Origin: Microbacteriaceae bacterium
GTDB lineage: Bacteria; Actinomycetota; Actinomycetes; Actinomycetales; Microbacteriaceae
Length of the DNA: 64,000 bases
Assembly (NCBI GenBank): GCA_031177985.1
Contig: JAPSJW010000003.1
Coordinates: 124,001-188,000 of the forward strand
Direction: 5' to 3'
Shown here: positions 25,940 through 34,792 of the stretch, piece after piece
Layout of the letters: every line of letters starts with the position of its first letter
How positions within the stretch are numbered: the first letter of the stretch is position 1
Notes under the pieces: model-generated
Seen by the model: only the letters and a program-made list of their open reading frames with translations
Database searches by the model: none
What the model was told of the DNA's origin: nothing
Program-made: the position numbers and the translations under genes

Positions 25940-26725
25940 TCAGGTGGTGCCGCCTGCGCGCCCGGGGCGCGTGGACGCCGGTGTCGCGAGCCGCTCCATC
26001 GCGGACGTGACGAGGTAGAAAGCCAGGCCGAGCACGATCGCGCTGACGACGTAGGCCCAGGCCCTGGCGTATGCGCTGCTCGCGGCGGAGGTCGAGATGA
26101 GGCCGCCGAGTCCTCCGCGCGGGCCTCCGAAGTACTCGGCCACGAGCGCCGAGATGACGGCGAGCGACGAGGCGATGCGGATGCCGGTGAACACGAAGGG
26201 CCGCGCGGCGGGCAGCGTGACGTAGCGCATCTCCTGCGCGGGACGGGCCGCGTACACGCGCATCAGGTCGCGGTGCACGGGGCGCGACTGGCGGAGGCCC
26301 CGCAGGCTGTTGACGAAGACCGGCACGAAGACCGCGAGCGCCGCGATCGCCTGCCGACCGAGCTGCGAGTCCGCTCCGTACATGGTGTTGAGCACGGGGG
26401 CCAGCGCGACGATCGGAACGACCGCGAGACCCGCGACGACGGGCGCCGCCAGGTGGTCGACGAGTCGCGATGCCGATGCCGCGAGGGCGAGCAGGATGCC
26501 GACGACCGTTCCGGCGACGAGGCCGAGCAGCGCGTTGCCGCCCGTGATGAGGGCCGATCCGACGAGGGTCGGCGCGAACTCGATCATCTGCTCGAGGATC
26601 GCTGCCGGGCTCGGCAGCAGATAGTCGTCGACCGCCCCGGCCGCGGTCAGCAGCTGCCAGGCGGCGAGCACGACGATGCCCAGCACGGCGGGTGCGAGGA
26701 TGCGGCCCACCGCCTCGCGGCTCAT
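25940..26725 (-). CDS. ABC transporter permease (BPD type), second subunit
   Basis: A 261-residue SsuC-type permease with five to six membrane helices ('ILAPAVLGIVVLAAWQLLTA', 'LITGGNALLGLVAGTVVGILLAL') and an ATPase-contacting loop 'MRVYAARPAQEMRYVTLPAARPFVFTGIR'. The ATG overlaps the ATPase stop in ATGA. Pairs with the permease at 27558 as a heterodimer. Confidence 0.85.
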   Translation of the reverse strand: MSREAVGRILAPAVLGIVVLAAWQLLTAAGAVDDYLLPSPAAILEQMIEFAPTLVGSALITGGNALLGLVAGTVVGILLALAASASRLVDHLAAPVVAGLAVVPIVALAPVLNTMYGADSQLGRQAIAALAVFVPVFVNSLRGLRQSRPVHRDLMRVYAARPAQEMRYVTLPAARPFVFTGIRIASSLAVISALVAEYFGGPRGGLGGLISTSAASSAYARAWAYVVSAIVLGLAFYLVTSAMERLATPASTRPGRAGGTT

Positions 26726-27561
26726 GCGACCGGCTCCGCGTGCGGCGTCGGCTCGTCGTGCGCGGCGCCCAGCGCCTCGGGCTCGTGGTGCGCGGCGCCC
26801 AGCGCCTCGCGCACCCGGGTCACGGCGGCGAAGAACGACGGGTCCTCGCGCATCCCTGCACCGCGGTCGGCGGAGGAGAAGCCGGTCTCGAGCACGGCGC
26901 GGATGCGCCCTGGCCGCGGCGACATGACGACCACCCGGTCGCTGAGGAACGCGGCCTCGGGGATGCTGTGGGTCACGAACACGACGGCGGCCCCGGTCTC
27001 GGCGCAGATGCGCACCAGCTCGCCCTGAAGGTATTCGCGGGTCATCTCGTCCAGCGCGCCGAACGGCTCGTCCATGAGCAGGAGCTTCGGCCGCTCGGCG
27101 AGCGCCCGCGCGATCGCGACGCGCTGCTGCATGCCGCCCGAGAGCTGGTCGGGGTGCTTGTCGAGGAAGTCGGCGAGCCCCACGAGCTCGAGCAGCTCTC
27201 GCGCCCGCTCCCGCCGCTCGCGCTTGCCGACCCCGTGCACCTCGAGCGGCAGCTCGACGTTCGCGGCGATCGTGCGCCACGGCAGCAGTCCCGACTGCTG
27301 GAAGGCGATGCCGTAGTCCTGGTCGATGCGGGCCTGCTTCGCGGGCTTCCCGAACACCGTGATGGTGCCGGCGCTCGGCTCGTCGAGGTCGGCGAGCAGC
27401 CGCAGCAGGGTGCTCTTGCCGCATCCGCTCGGACCGATGAGCGACACGAACTCGCCCGCCGCGACCGTGAGCGACACCTTGTCGAGGGCGACGACCCGCC
27501 GCTCCCCTGTGCCGAAGACCTTGTCGACGGTGTCGACGACGACGGCGTGCTGTGCGGTCAT
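26722..27561 (-). CDS. ABC transporter ATP-binding protein (SsuB/TauB-like)
   Basis: A 279-residue nucleotide-binding subunit: Walker A 'GPSGCGKST', Q-loop '[12 protein letters not shown]', signature '[15 protein letters not shown]', Walker B '[12 protein letters not shown]', H-loop 'VTHSIPEA'. The C-terminus contains two copies of an 'EALGAAHxEP' repeat of unknown meaning. Overlaps both neighbours by four nt. Confidence 0.92.
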   Translation of the reverse strand: MTAQHAVVVDTVDKVFGTGERRVVALDKVSLTVAAGEFVSLIGPSGCGKSTLLRLLADLDEPSAGTITVFGKPAKQARIDQDYGIAFQQSGLLPWRTIAANVELPLEVHGVGKRERRERARELLELVGLADFLDKHPDQLSGGMQQRVAIARALAERPKLLLMDEPFGALDEMTREYLQGELVRICAETGAAVVFVTHSIPEAAFLSDRVVVMSPRPGRIRAVLETGFSSADRGAGMREDPSFFAAVTRVREALGAAHHEPEALGAAHDEPTPHAEPVA

Positions 27562-28472
27562 CCGTTCACTTCCTCTCGGCGGTAGTCCTTGAGCAGCGCG
27601 CCCAGCAGCGCGACGGAGCCTGCGGCGACGAGCCCGAGTGCGACCGCGCCGAAGATCGGGCCCCAGGCCTTCGCCGGGTCGCCACTCGCCTGGCCGGCGA
27701 ACTGGATGAGCAGGCGCCCGATGCCGCCCTGCAGCCCCGTCGAGACCTCCGCGACGACCGCGCCGACCACGGCGTTCGCCGCGGCGAGCCGCAGAGCGGG
27801 CAGCAGATACGGGACGCTCGCGGGCAGCCGGAGCTTGAGCAGGGTGCGCCACCAGCCGATCGCGTAGCTGTGGAACAGCTCGGTGTGGATGGCATCCGGC
27901 GACTGCAGGCCGCGCAGCGCCCCGACCGCGACCGGGAAGAAGGCGAGGTAGGAGGCGATGACGGCGACGCTCATCCAGTCCTGCCACTCGAACGCCCCGA
28001 TCTCGATGCGGGCGCCCCAGCTGCGCACGAGCGGCGCAAAGGCGATCAGCGGCACGGTCTGGCTGAGCACGATCCAGGGCAGCAGGGCCGACTCGGCGAG
28101 GCGCCAGCGCTGCATCAGCAGAGCGAAGCCGAGACCGACCGCGACGCCCAGCAGCCAGCCGACGGCGGCGATGCCGAAGGTCGTGATGCAGGCCTCGAGC
28201 ACGTCGAACCAGAGCGGCTCCGACCGGTTGGAGCGAGTGGTGCCCGAGCCGAGCCTGGCGAGCATGTCCCAGATGTGCGGCATGGCGAGGTCGGTCGTGC
28301 GCGGCAGGATCCGGGTGCCGGCGACGACCACCCCGTCGTCCGGCCCCAGGAGCTTGTAGAGCTCCCAGCCGGCCGCGAGCACGAGGATGCCGCCCAGCCC
28401 GGTCGCGACGCGGGGCAGCCAGCCGCGAGTGCGGCGCCGACGCAGCGCGGGGGCGGCATCCTGGGCGGTCAT
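27558..28472 (-). CDS. ABC transporter permease (BPD type), first subunit
   Basis: A 304-residue permease with an extended N-terminal periplasmic region, then six helices ('ACITTFGIAAVGWLLGVAVGLGFALLM', 'VAVIASYLAFFPVAVGALRGL') and the coupling loop 'SYAIGWWRTLLKLRLPASVPYLLPALRLAA'. Both ends overlap neighbours in ATGA, so importer subunits and the LLM enzyme are translated as one unit. Confidence 0.85.
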   Translation of the reverse strand: MTAQDAAPALRRRRTRGWLPRVATGLGGILVLAAGWELYKLLGPDDGVVVAGTRILPRTTDLAMPHIWDMLARLGSGTTRSNRSEPLWFDVLEACITTFGIAAVGWLLGVAVGLGFALLMQRWRLAESALLPWIVLSQTVPLIAFAPLVRSWGARIEIGAFEWQDWMSVAVIASYLAFFPVAVGALRGLQSPDAIHTELFHSYAIGWWRTLLKLRLPASVPYLLPALRLAAANAVVGAVVAEVSTGLQGGIGRLLIQFAGQASGDPAKAWGPIFGAVALGLVAAGSVALLGALLKDYRREEVNG

Positions 28473-29485
28473 GCCTTCGCCACGATCGCGTCCCGGAGAG
28501 CGGGGATGACGGTCTCGCCGTACACCCGGAGCGTCTCCTCCTTGTTGTCGTGCTGGAGGTAGCCTGCGAACTGGTCGACGCCGAGGGCCTTGAGCGCCTC
28601 GAGCTTCTCGATGTGCTGCTGCGCCGTGCCGAGCACGCAGAACCGGTCGACGATCTCGTCGGGCACGAAGCCCGTGTGGGTGTTCCCCGCACGACCGTGC
28701 TCGTTGTAGTCGTAGGCCTTGCGCCCCTCGATGTAGTCGGTCAGCGCCTTCGGAACGGCGCCGTCGGCCCCGTACTTGCCCACGATGTCGGCGACGTGGT
28801 TGCCGACCATTCCGCCGAACCACCGGGTCTGGTCGCGCATGTGCTCCCAGTCCTCGCCGATGTACATCGGGGCGGCGACGCAGAACTTGATGGACATCGG
28901 GTCGCGCCCGGCCTTCTCGGCGGCGTCCCGCACCGTGCGGATCATCCACTCGGCGATGTCGAGGTCGGCCAGCTGCAGGATGAAGCCGTCGCCGACCTCG
29001 CCGGTGAGCTTGAGGGCGAGCGGGCCGTACGCGGCCACCCACACCTCGAGCTCGGAGCCCGAGCTCCAGGGGAACTGAAGGGTCGCGCCGTTGTACTCGA
29101 CCGCCCGCGAGTTCGCGAGCTCGCGGATGACGTGGATCGACTCCCGCAGCTCCTTGAGCGTCGTGGGCTTGCCGTTCGTCACGCGCACCGCCGAGTCGCC
29201 TCGCCCGATGCCGCAGATCGTGCGGTTGCCGTACATCTCGTTGAGCGTCGCGAAGATCGACGCCGTCACCGTCCAGTCGCGGGTGGCCGGGTTGGTGACG
29301 AAGGGGCCGACCTTGATGCGGTGCGTCTCGGAGAGGATCTGGCTGTAGATGACGTACGGCTCCTGCCAGAGCAGGTGCGAGTCGAACGTCCACACGTAGC
29401 CGAAGCCGTGCTGCTCGGCGAGCTTCGCGAGGGCGACGGTGCGGGATGCGGGCGGGTTGGTCTGGAGGACGGCTCCGAAGTCCAT
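28469..29485 (-). CDS. LLM-class flavin/F420 oxidoreductase of the pyrimidine-type operon
   Basis: A 338-residue luciferase-like protein ('MDFGAVLQTNPPASRTVALAKLAEQHGFGYVWTFDSHLLW', 'GNRTICGIGRGDSAVRV', 'VWVAAYGPLALKLTGEVGDGFILQ'). I recognise it as the TIGR03842-type group, which occurs beside dihydropyrimidinase/hydantoinase and nitrilase-family genes with an ABC importer. F420 is the predicted cofactor but is not proven. In this operon no PreA/PreT dihydropyrimidine dehydrogenase is visible, so this protein could supply the missing redox step, or a RutA-like ring-opening step. It is coupled to dihydropyrimidinase (8-nt gap) and permease (ATGA overlap). Confidence 0.8.
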   Translation of the reverse strand: MDFGAVLQTNPPASRTVALAKLAEQHGFGYVWTFDSHLLWQEPYVIYSQILSETHRIKVGPFVTNPATRDWTVTASIFATLNEMYGNRTICGIGRGDSAVRVTNGKPTTLKELRESIHVIRELANSRAVEYNGATLQFPWSSGSELEVWVAAYGPLALKLTGEVGDGFILQLADLDIAEWMIRTVRDAAEKAGRDPMSIKFCVAAPMYIGEDWEHMRDQTRWFGGMVGNHVADIVGKYGADGAVPKALTDYIEGRKAYDYNEHGRAGNTHTGFVPDEIVDRFCVLGTAQQHIEKLEALKALGVDQFAGYLQHDNKEETLRVYGETVIPALRDAIVAKA

Positions 29486-29493
29486 GCGCGCCC

Positions 29494-30936
29494 CTAGACC
29501 AGGTACTGCGAGAGGCCGCGCTTGAGGTAGCGGCCGTCGCCCTTGGCGCCGAGGTACTGGTTGTCGTCGACCAGGACCTTGCCGCGGGAGAGCACGGTGT
29601 CGACGTGGCCGTCGATCTCGAAGCCCTCCCAGGCGGAGTGGTCCATGTTCATGTGGTGCGTTCTGCCCTCGCCCATCCCGATCGACGTGTGGCCTGCCGG
29701 GTCGTAGACGACGATGTCGGCGTCCGCGCCGGGCTGGATCACGCCCTTCTGCCCGTAGAGGCCGAACATCCGCGCCGGGGTCGTGCTGGTGAGCTCGACC
29801 CAGCGCTCTAGGGTGATCTCGCCCGTGACGACGCCCTGGTACATGAGGTCCATCCGGTGCTCGATCGTGCCGATGCCGTTCGGGATCTTGCGGAAGTCGC
29901 CGAGACCGAGCTCCTTCTGGCCCTTCATGCAGAACGGGCAGTGGTCGGTCGAGACCATCTGCAGGTCGTTCGTGCGCAGGGCCTGCCACATCGAGTGCTG
30001 GTGCCCCTCCTCGCGGGAGCGCAGCGGGGTGGAGCAGACCCACTTGGCGCCCTCGAACGCGCCCCACTCCTCGCTCGAGGCACCGAGCTGCTCCTCGAGG
30101 GACAGGTACAGGTACTGCGGGCAGGTCTCGCCGAAGACGTTCTGACCCCGGTCGCGCGCCCAGGCCAGCTGCTCGACGGCCTGCTTCGCGCTCACGTGCA
30201 CGACGTAGAGCGGGGCGCCGGTGAGGTTCGCGAGCATGATGGCGCGGTGGGTGGCCTCCTCCTCCATCTGCCAGGCGCGGGCGAGCCCGTGGTAATACGG
30301 GTCGGTCTTGCCCTGGGCAGCCAGCTGCTCGGCGAGCACGTCGATGGCCGGGCCGTTCTCGGCGTGCATCATGGTGAGCAGTCCGGTCTCGGCCGACTTC
30401 TGCATCGCTTTGAGGATCTGCGCGTCGTCGGAGTAGAAGACGCCCGGGTAGGCCATGAAGAGCTTGAAGCTCGTGATGCCCTCGTCGATGAGGGTGTCCA
30501 TCGCCTGCAGCGAGTCTTCGTCCACCCCGCCGATGATCTGGTGGAACCCGTAGTCGATCGCGCAGTTGCCCGCGGCCTTCTCGTGCCAGGCGGCGAGGCC
30601 GTCCTGCACACGCTCGCCATAGCGCTGCACGGCGAAGTCGATGATCGTCGTGGTGCCGCCCCAGGCGGCGGCGCGGGTTCCGGTCTCGAAGGTGTCGCTC
30701 GCGTTGGTGCCGCCGAACGGCAGCTCCATGTGGGTGTGCGCGTCCACACCGCCGGGGATCACGTACTTGCCGGCCGCGTCGACCACCGTGTCCACGTTGG
30801 CCTCGAGGTCGAAGCCGAGCAGGGTCGAGCCGGGCGCGAGCACCGCCGCGATGGTCTCGCCGTCGACGAGCACGTCTGCGGCGGCTCGGCCGGTCGCCGA
30901 GACGACCGTGCCGTTCTTGATGAGCGTCTTCGCCAT
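29494..30936 (-). CDS. hydA: Dihydropyrimidinase / D-hydantoinase
   Basis: A 480-residue cyclic amidohydrolase that opens dihydropyrimidine or hydantoin rings to N-carbamoyl products. Binuclear metal site: His67 and His69 in 'GGVDAHTHMELP', carboxylated Lys158 in 'SFKLFMAYPG', His191 in 'MHAENG', His247 in 'VVHVSAKQA' and Asp in 'STDHCPF'. Full family length. GAGGAGG precedes the ATG. The downstream product would be the substrate of the beta-ureidopropionase encoded directly upstream. Confidence 0.92.
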   Translation of the reverse strand: MAKTLIKNGTVVSATGRAAADVLVDGETIAAVLAPGSTLLGFDLEANVDTVVDAAGKYVIPGGVDAHTHMELPFGGTNASDTFETGTRAAAWGGTTTIIDFAVQRYGERVQDGLAAWHEKAAGNCAIDYGFHQIIGGVDEDSLQAMDTLIDEGITSFKLFMAYPGVFYSDDAQILKAMQKSAETGLLTMMHAENGPAIDVLAEQLAAQGKTDPYYHGLARAWQMEEEATHRAIMLANLTGAPLYVVHVSAKQAVEQLAWARDRGQNVFGETCPQYLYLSLEEQLGASSEEWGAFEGAKWVCSTPLRSREEGHQHSMWQALRTNDLQMVSTDHCPFCMKGQKELGLGDFRKIPNGIGTIEHRMDLMYQGVVTGEITLERWVELTSTTPARMFGLYGQKGVIQPGADADIVVYDPAGHTSIGMGEGRTHHMNMDHSAWEGFEIDGHVDTVLSRGKVLVDDNQYLGAKGDGRYLKRGLSQYLV

Positions 30937-30955
30937 CGTCTTCCTCCTCGAAGCG

Positions 30956-31804
30956 TCAGGGTGCGGGAATCGCCTTGTAGGTGTCGGGCCTGCGGTCGCG
31001 GAAGAACTGCCAGGCGTTGCGCACCTCGCGGATGAGGTCGAGGTCGAGGTCGCGCACGACCACCTCCTCGGTCTCGCTGCTGCCGCGCTCGCCCACGAAG
31101 TTGCCCTGCGGGTCGCAGAACTGGCTCGTGCCGTAGAAGGTCACGGCCTTCTCGCCGTACTCGTTGTCTTCGCGGCCGACCCGGTTGGGAGCCCCGATGA
31201 AGATGCCGTTGGCGGCGGCCGCCGTCGCCTGCTCGAGGTCCCAGAGCCGGTTCGAGAGCCCCGGCTTGGTCGCGTTGGGGTTGAAGACGAGCTGGGCTCC
31301 GTTCAGGGCGAGTTCGCGCCAGCCCTCGGGGAAGTGCCGGTCGTAGCAGATGTAGACGCCGACCTTGCCGACCGAGGTGTCGAAGACGGGATAGCCGAGG
31401 TTGCCGGGGCGGAAGTAGAACTTCTCCCAGAAGCTGTCGAGGTGCGGGATGTGGTTCTTGCGGTACTTGCCGAGGATCGTGCCGTCGGCCTCGACCACCA
31501 CGGCGGTGTTGTAGTACACCCCGGGCTGGTCCTCCTCGTAGATGGGCAGCACCATGACCATCCCGAGCTCCTTCGCGAGCGCGGCGAAGCGCTGCACCGT
31601 GGGGCCGTCGGCGGGCTCGGCATACTCGTAGTACTTCGCATCCTCGGTGATGCCGAAGTACGGGCCGTAGAAGAGCTCCTGGAAGCAGATGATCTGAGCG
31701 CCTTGCTCCTTCGCGTCCCGAGCGAACTGCTCGTGCTTCGCGATCATCGACTCCTTGTCGCCGGTCCACGTGGTCTGCGTGATGGCTGCGCGTACGACGG
31801 TCAC
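30956..31804 (-). CDS. Nitrilase-family beta-ureidopropionase / N-carbamoyl amidase
   Basis: A 282-residue nitrilase-fold hydrolase with the catalytic triad Glu43 ('FQELFYGPYF'), Lys116 ('KYRKNHIP') and Cys153 ('YICYDRHFPEG'). 'NRVGREDNEYGEKAVTFYGTSQF' resembles N-carbamyl-D-amino-acid and beta-alanine amidohydrolases. Cleaves N-carbamoyl-beta-alanine to beta-alanine, CO2 and ammonia. GTG start with AGGAGG at good spacing. First gene of an eight-gene minus-strand unit that ends with the aminotransferase. Confidence 0.88.
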   Translation of the reverse strand: MTVVRAAITQTTWTGDKESMIAKHEQFARDAKEQGAQIICFQELFYGPYFGITEDAKYYEYAEPADGPTVQRFAALAKELGMVMVLPIYEEDQPGVYYNTAVVVEADGTILGKYRKNHIPHLDSFWEKFYFRPGNLGYPVFDTSVGKVGVYICYDRHFPEGWRELALNGAQLVFNPNATKPGLSNRLWDLEQATAAAANGIFIGAPNRVGREDNEYGEKAVTFYGTSQFCDPQGNFVGERGSSETEEVVVRDLDLDLIREVRNAWQFFRDRRPDTYKAIPAP

Positions 31805-31835
31805 TCGTGCCTCCTGATGCCGCTGGTTTTGTTAT

Positions 31836-31850
31836 TGTTCGCCGTGAACA
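31836..31850. promoter_or_regulatory. Candidate operator: TGTTC-N5-GAACA palindrome
   Basis: A perfect 5-5-5 inverted repeat in the 98-bp gap between the divergent catabolic operon and the MocR-type regulator gene. The surroundings are unusually AT-rich for this genome. Confidence 0.45.
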
Positions 31851-31857
31851 TTTCTCT

Positions 31858-31891
31858 TACGTTTCCTCCTGTGACGGTGGCGTAAAACGTA
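31858..31891. promoter_or_regulatory. Candidate operator: TACGTTT-N20-AAACGTA inverted repeat
   Basis: Seven-bp perfect arms at 31858-31864 and 31885-31891 in the same divergent intergenic region. The centre-to-centre spacing of about 27 bp would put both half sites on nearly the same DNA face. Confidence 0.4.
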
Positions 31892-31902
31892 CGGCGGTAT
31901 GC

Positions 31903-33225
31903 ATGCGAGCGATAGTCCCCGCGATCGAGGAGAGGTCCCCGGTCGGCATCGCCGCGGGCATCGCGCGGCTGATCACCTCGGGTGATCTGGCCCCCGGCGA
32001 CCGCCTTCCGACGGTCCGCGAGCTCGCAGCGGAGCTCGGAGTGAGCCCCGCGACGGTCAGTCACGCCTGGCGGTCGTTGGCGGATGCGGGCCTCATCGTG
32101 AGCCGCGGACGCAGCGGCAGTTTCGTGCGCGCTGCACCTCGGGAGTGGCTGCCGCCGCGGTACCGCACGCTGCAGGGGCAGCCGGATGCGCGGCTCGACC
32201 TCTCCACGGGGACTCCCGATCCGCAGCTGCTGCCCTCGCTCTCGCGGGCCCTGTCCCGAGCGAGCGGTCGCGCGGGCACCTCCAGCTACCTCGACGTGCC
32301 CGTGATCCCCGAGCTCGAGGAGCACCTTCGAGGCACCTGGCCGTACCCGGTGGAGGCGCTGACGGTCGTCGACGGCGCGCTCGACGGCCTGTCGCGCACG
32401 CTCGAGGAGCTCGTGCGGTTCGGCGACCGCGTCGCGGTCGAGGACCCCGGATTCCCGCCGATCTTCGATCTGCTCGAGCGGCTGGGCGCCGAGCGGGTGC
32501 CGGTCCCGCTCGACGACGAAGGCCTGGTGCCTGCGGGACTCGCCTCAGCACTCGGACGCCGGCCGAGCGTGCTCGTGCTGCAGCCCCGGGCGCACAACCC
32601 CACGGGCGTCTCGACGACGGTCGAGCGCGCGGCCGAACTCGCGAGGGTGCTGCGCACGAGCCGGTCGGGCGCCGACACCCTCGTCGTCGAGGACGACCAC
32701 TCCGGCGAGATCGCGACGGCGCCCGACGTCAGCATCGGCCTCTTCCTGCCGGAGCGCACGGTGCACATCCGCTCGTTCTCCAAGTCGCACGGTCCCGACC
32801 TCCGCATCGCCGCCCTCGGCGGGCCGCGGAGCATCATCGACCGGGTCGTGGCGAGACGGATCCTCGGGCCCGGCTGGACCTCGCGGATGCTGCAGAGCGT
32901 GCTGCTCGATCTGCTGACCGATCCCGGCTCGGTGAGCGAGGTCGCCGCCGCCCGTCAGGTCTACTACGCGCGGCAGCGGGACCTGGCGACGGCCCTGCGG
33001 TCGAACGGCGTGCCGGCGAGGGCATCCGACGGCATCAACACCTGGCTGGAGGTGCGCGACGAGCGCGAGGCGATCGTGCGGCTCGCGGCGGCCGGCATCC
33101 GGGTGGCCGCCGGCGCCCCGTTCCAGGACGGCACCGAGCGCGCGTTCGTGCGGGTCACCGCGGGGCTCGTCTCGCGCGACGTCGATCAGGTCGCCCGCGA
33201 ACTGGCGGCGGCGGCGCGCACCTGA
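31903..33225 (+). CDS. MocR/PdxR-type GntR transcriptional regulator with aminotransferase-like domain
   Basis: A 440-residue fusion: GntR winged helix in residues 1-75 ('LAPGDRLPTVRELAAELGVSPATVSHAWRSLADAGLI'), then a fold type I aminotransferase domain with a putative PLP Lys in 'RSFSKSHGPDLRIAALGG' and 'QPRAHNPTG'. Family members sense PLP adducts of amino acids or amines. It is divergent from the pyrimidine-type operon and is its likely regulator. The ATG at 31903 places the winged helix at the N-terminus; the upstream part of the open frame crosses the candidate operators. Confidence 0.88.
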   Translation: MRAIVPAIEERSPVGIAAGIARLITSGDLAPGDRLPTVRELAAELGVSPATVSHAWRSLADAGLIVSRGRSGSFVRAAPREWLPPRYRTLQGQPDARLDLSTGTPDPQLLPSLSRALSRASGRAGTSSYLDVPVIPELEEHLRGTWPYPVEALTVVDGALDGLSRTLEELVRFGDRVAVEDPGFPPIFDLLERLGAERVPVPLDDEGLVPAGLASALGRRPSVLVLQPRAHNPTGVSTTVERAAELARVLRTSRSGADTLVVEDDHSGEIATAPDVSIGLFLPERTVHIRSFSKSHGPDLRIAALGGPRSIIDRVVARRILGPGWTSRMLQSVLLDLLTDPGSVSEVAAARQVYYARQRDLATALRSNGVPARASDGINTWLEVRDEREAIVRLAAAGIRVAAGAPFQDGTERAFVRVTAGLVSRDVDQVARELAAAART

Positions 33226-33239
33226 CGCCGCGCATCCGC

Positions 33240-33620
33240 TCAGCCGCGCTTGCGCGCCGTGACCTCGATCTCGATCCGCATCCGCGGGTCGAGCAGCGCC
33301 ACCGACATCATCGTGGCGGCCGGACGCGCCACCGCGAACGCCTCTCGCAGGGCGGGCCAGCACCGCTCGAACTCCTCGGCGACGGGCACGAGATAGTGCA
33401 CGCGGACGACGTCGTCGAGGCTCGAGCCCGCCTCCTCGAGCGCGGCAGCGATGTTGGCGAGGCAGCGCTCTGTCTGCTCCTCGATGGTCTCGGGCAGCGT
33501 CATGGTGGCGTAGTCGAACCCGGTCGTGCCGGAGACGAACACCCACTCGCCGTCGACGACGGCCCTCGAGTACCCGATCTGCTCTTCGAAGGTGGAACCG
33601 GATGTGATGTGGCGGCGCAT
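33240..33620 (-). CDS. RidA/YjgF-family protein
   Basis: A 126-residue member of the YjgF/YER057c/UK114 family: 'GYSRAVVDGEWVFVSGTTGFDYATM', 'NIAAALEEAGSSLDDVVRVHYLV'. The conserved Arg of enamine/imine deaminases is present near the C-terminus ('DPRMRIEIEVTARK'). It may clear reactive imines from PLP enzymes or aminoacrylate-type intermediates as RutC does. Convergent with the MocR gene (14-nt gap). TAGGCT seven nt before the ATG indicates a leaderless transcript. Confidence 0.85.
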   Translation of the reverse strand: MRRHITSGSTFEEQIGYSRAVVDGEWVFVSGTTGFDYATMTLPETIEEQTERCLANIAAALEEAGSSLDDVVRVHYLVPVAEEFERCWPALREAFAVARPAATMMSVALLDPRMRIEIEVTARKRG

Positions 33621-33627
33621 GCCCGGG

Positions 33628-33633
33628 AGCCTA
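33628..33633 (-). promoter_or_regulatory. -10 element of a leaderless promoter for the RidA gene
   Basis: TAGGCT on the minus strand, seven nt before the ATG at 33620. Confidence 0.45.
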
Positions 33634-33808
33634 GCGATCCGGCGTCGCCGTCCGGCGACGGGGTGCCCGGCGGAGTACAGTCGGATCGGACCCTCGCGCG
33701 GGATTTCGCGCGGTGCACGACCTCGGATTTGAGGCGGCTGGTTCTCTCGGCGGACGGCTCCGACCGCCGGTGCTCCTCCCCCTCACCGCCGATCCGAAGG
33801 CTGATCTG

Positions 33809-34777
33809 TTGCGCCGTCCCCTCTCGCTTCCTCTCGCATCCGTCTCGCTCCTCCTGCTGGCCGGCTGCGCCCCCGCTGCCGCCGACGTCCCGCCTGAGGC
33901 GTCCGCGTCATCCGTCACCGTCGACAACTGCGGAACCCAGGTCGCCTTCGAAGCCGCGCCCGAGCGGGTGCTGACCATCAAGTCCACGTCCACCGAGCTG
34001 CTGCTGGCGCTCGGTCTCGGCGACCGCATCGTGGGAACGGCGTTCCAGGACGGGCCGCTGCCCGACGACCTCGCGGAGGATGCGCCCGACCTCCCCGTCG
34101 TCTCCGAGCAGGTGCCCTCGCAGGAGGCCGTGCTCGAACTCGAGCCCGACCTGGTCTTCGCCGGCTGGGAGTCGAACTTCAGCGCCGAAGGCGCCGGCGA
34201 CCGCGCGTCGCTCGAAGCGCTCGGCGTGCGCACCTACGTCTCGCCCGCCGCCTGCCGCACCGAGGGCTACGAGCCCGAGAAGCTGACCTTCGAGGCGCTG
34301 ATGGGCGACATCGAGGAGCTCGCCGCCATCTTCCGGGTCGACGCGACCACCCTCGTCGAGGAGCAGCGCGCGATCGTCGCCGGTGTCGACCCGGTCGGCG
34401 ACGGGCGCACCGCCCTGTGGTACTCCTCGGGCAGCGACGTGCCCTACGTCGGCGCCGGCGCCGGTGCGCCGCAGCTGGTGCTCGAGACGCTCGGCCTCGA
34501 GAACATCGCGGGCGACGTGGACGACGCCTGGACGAGCCTCGGCTGGGAGGCGATCGTCGAGGCGGATCCCGATGTGATCGTGCTGGTGGACGCCGCCTGG
34601 AACACCGTCGAGCAGAAGATCGAGCGCCTCGAGTCGAACCCCGCCACCGCGAACCTGACGGCGGTGCGCAACCAGCGCTACCTCGTGATCCCGTTCGCCG
34701 CGAGCGAGGCCGGGGTGCGCACCGCCCCCGCGACGGCCGACCTCGCCGAGCAGCTCGCCGCGCTCGAGCTCGGCTGA
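33809..34777 (+). CDS. Putative F420-0 ABC transporter substrate-binding lipoprotein
   Basis: A 322-residue periplasmic-type binding protein of the BtuF/FepB fold. Signal peptide and lipobox 'LLLLAGC', then 'ERVLTIKSTSTELLLALGLGDRIVGTAFQDGP' and 'LELEPDLVFAGWESNF'. The sequence resembles the small actinobacterial clade (TIGR03868) proposed to bind coenzyme F420-0, found with FecCD-type permease and ATPase genes and with cofE; all of these are present here. A siderophore, heme or cobalamin ligand is the alternative. The TTG at 33809 has GAAGG upstream and starts the signal peptide cleanly. TACAGT at 33676-33681 is a possible -10 box, giving a leader of about 120 nt. Confidence 0.75.
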   Translation: MRRPLSLPLASVSLLLLAGCAPAAADVPPEASASSVTVDNCGTQVAFEAAPERVLTIKSTSTELLLALGLGDRIVGTAFQDGPLPDDLAEDAPDLPVVSEQVPSQEAVLELEPDLVFAGWESNFSAEGAGDRASLEALGVRTYVSPAACRTEGYEPEKLTFEALMGDIEELAAIFRVDATTLVEEQRAIVAGVDPVGDGRTALWYSSGSDVPYVGAGAGAPQLVLETLGLENIAGDVDDAWTSLGWEAIVEADPDVIVLVDAAWNTVEQKIERLESNPATANLTAVRNQRYLVIPFAASEAGVRTAPATADLAEQLAALELG

Positions 34778-34792
34778 TCAGGGGCCGAACGG

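Noticed and set aside
33620-33809. Possible cobalamin riboswitch before the BtuF-like gene
   Set aside because: No B12-box or other conserved riboswitch core is visible in the 188-nt region, which also weakens a cobalamin role for the transporter.
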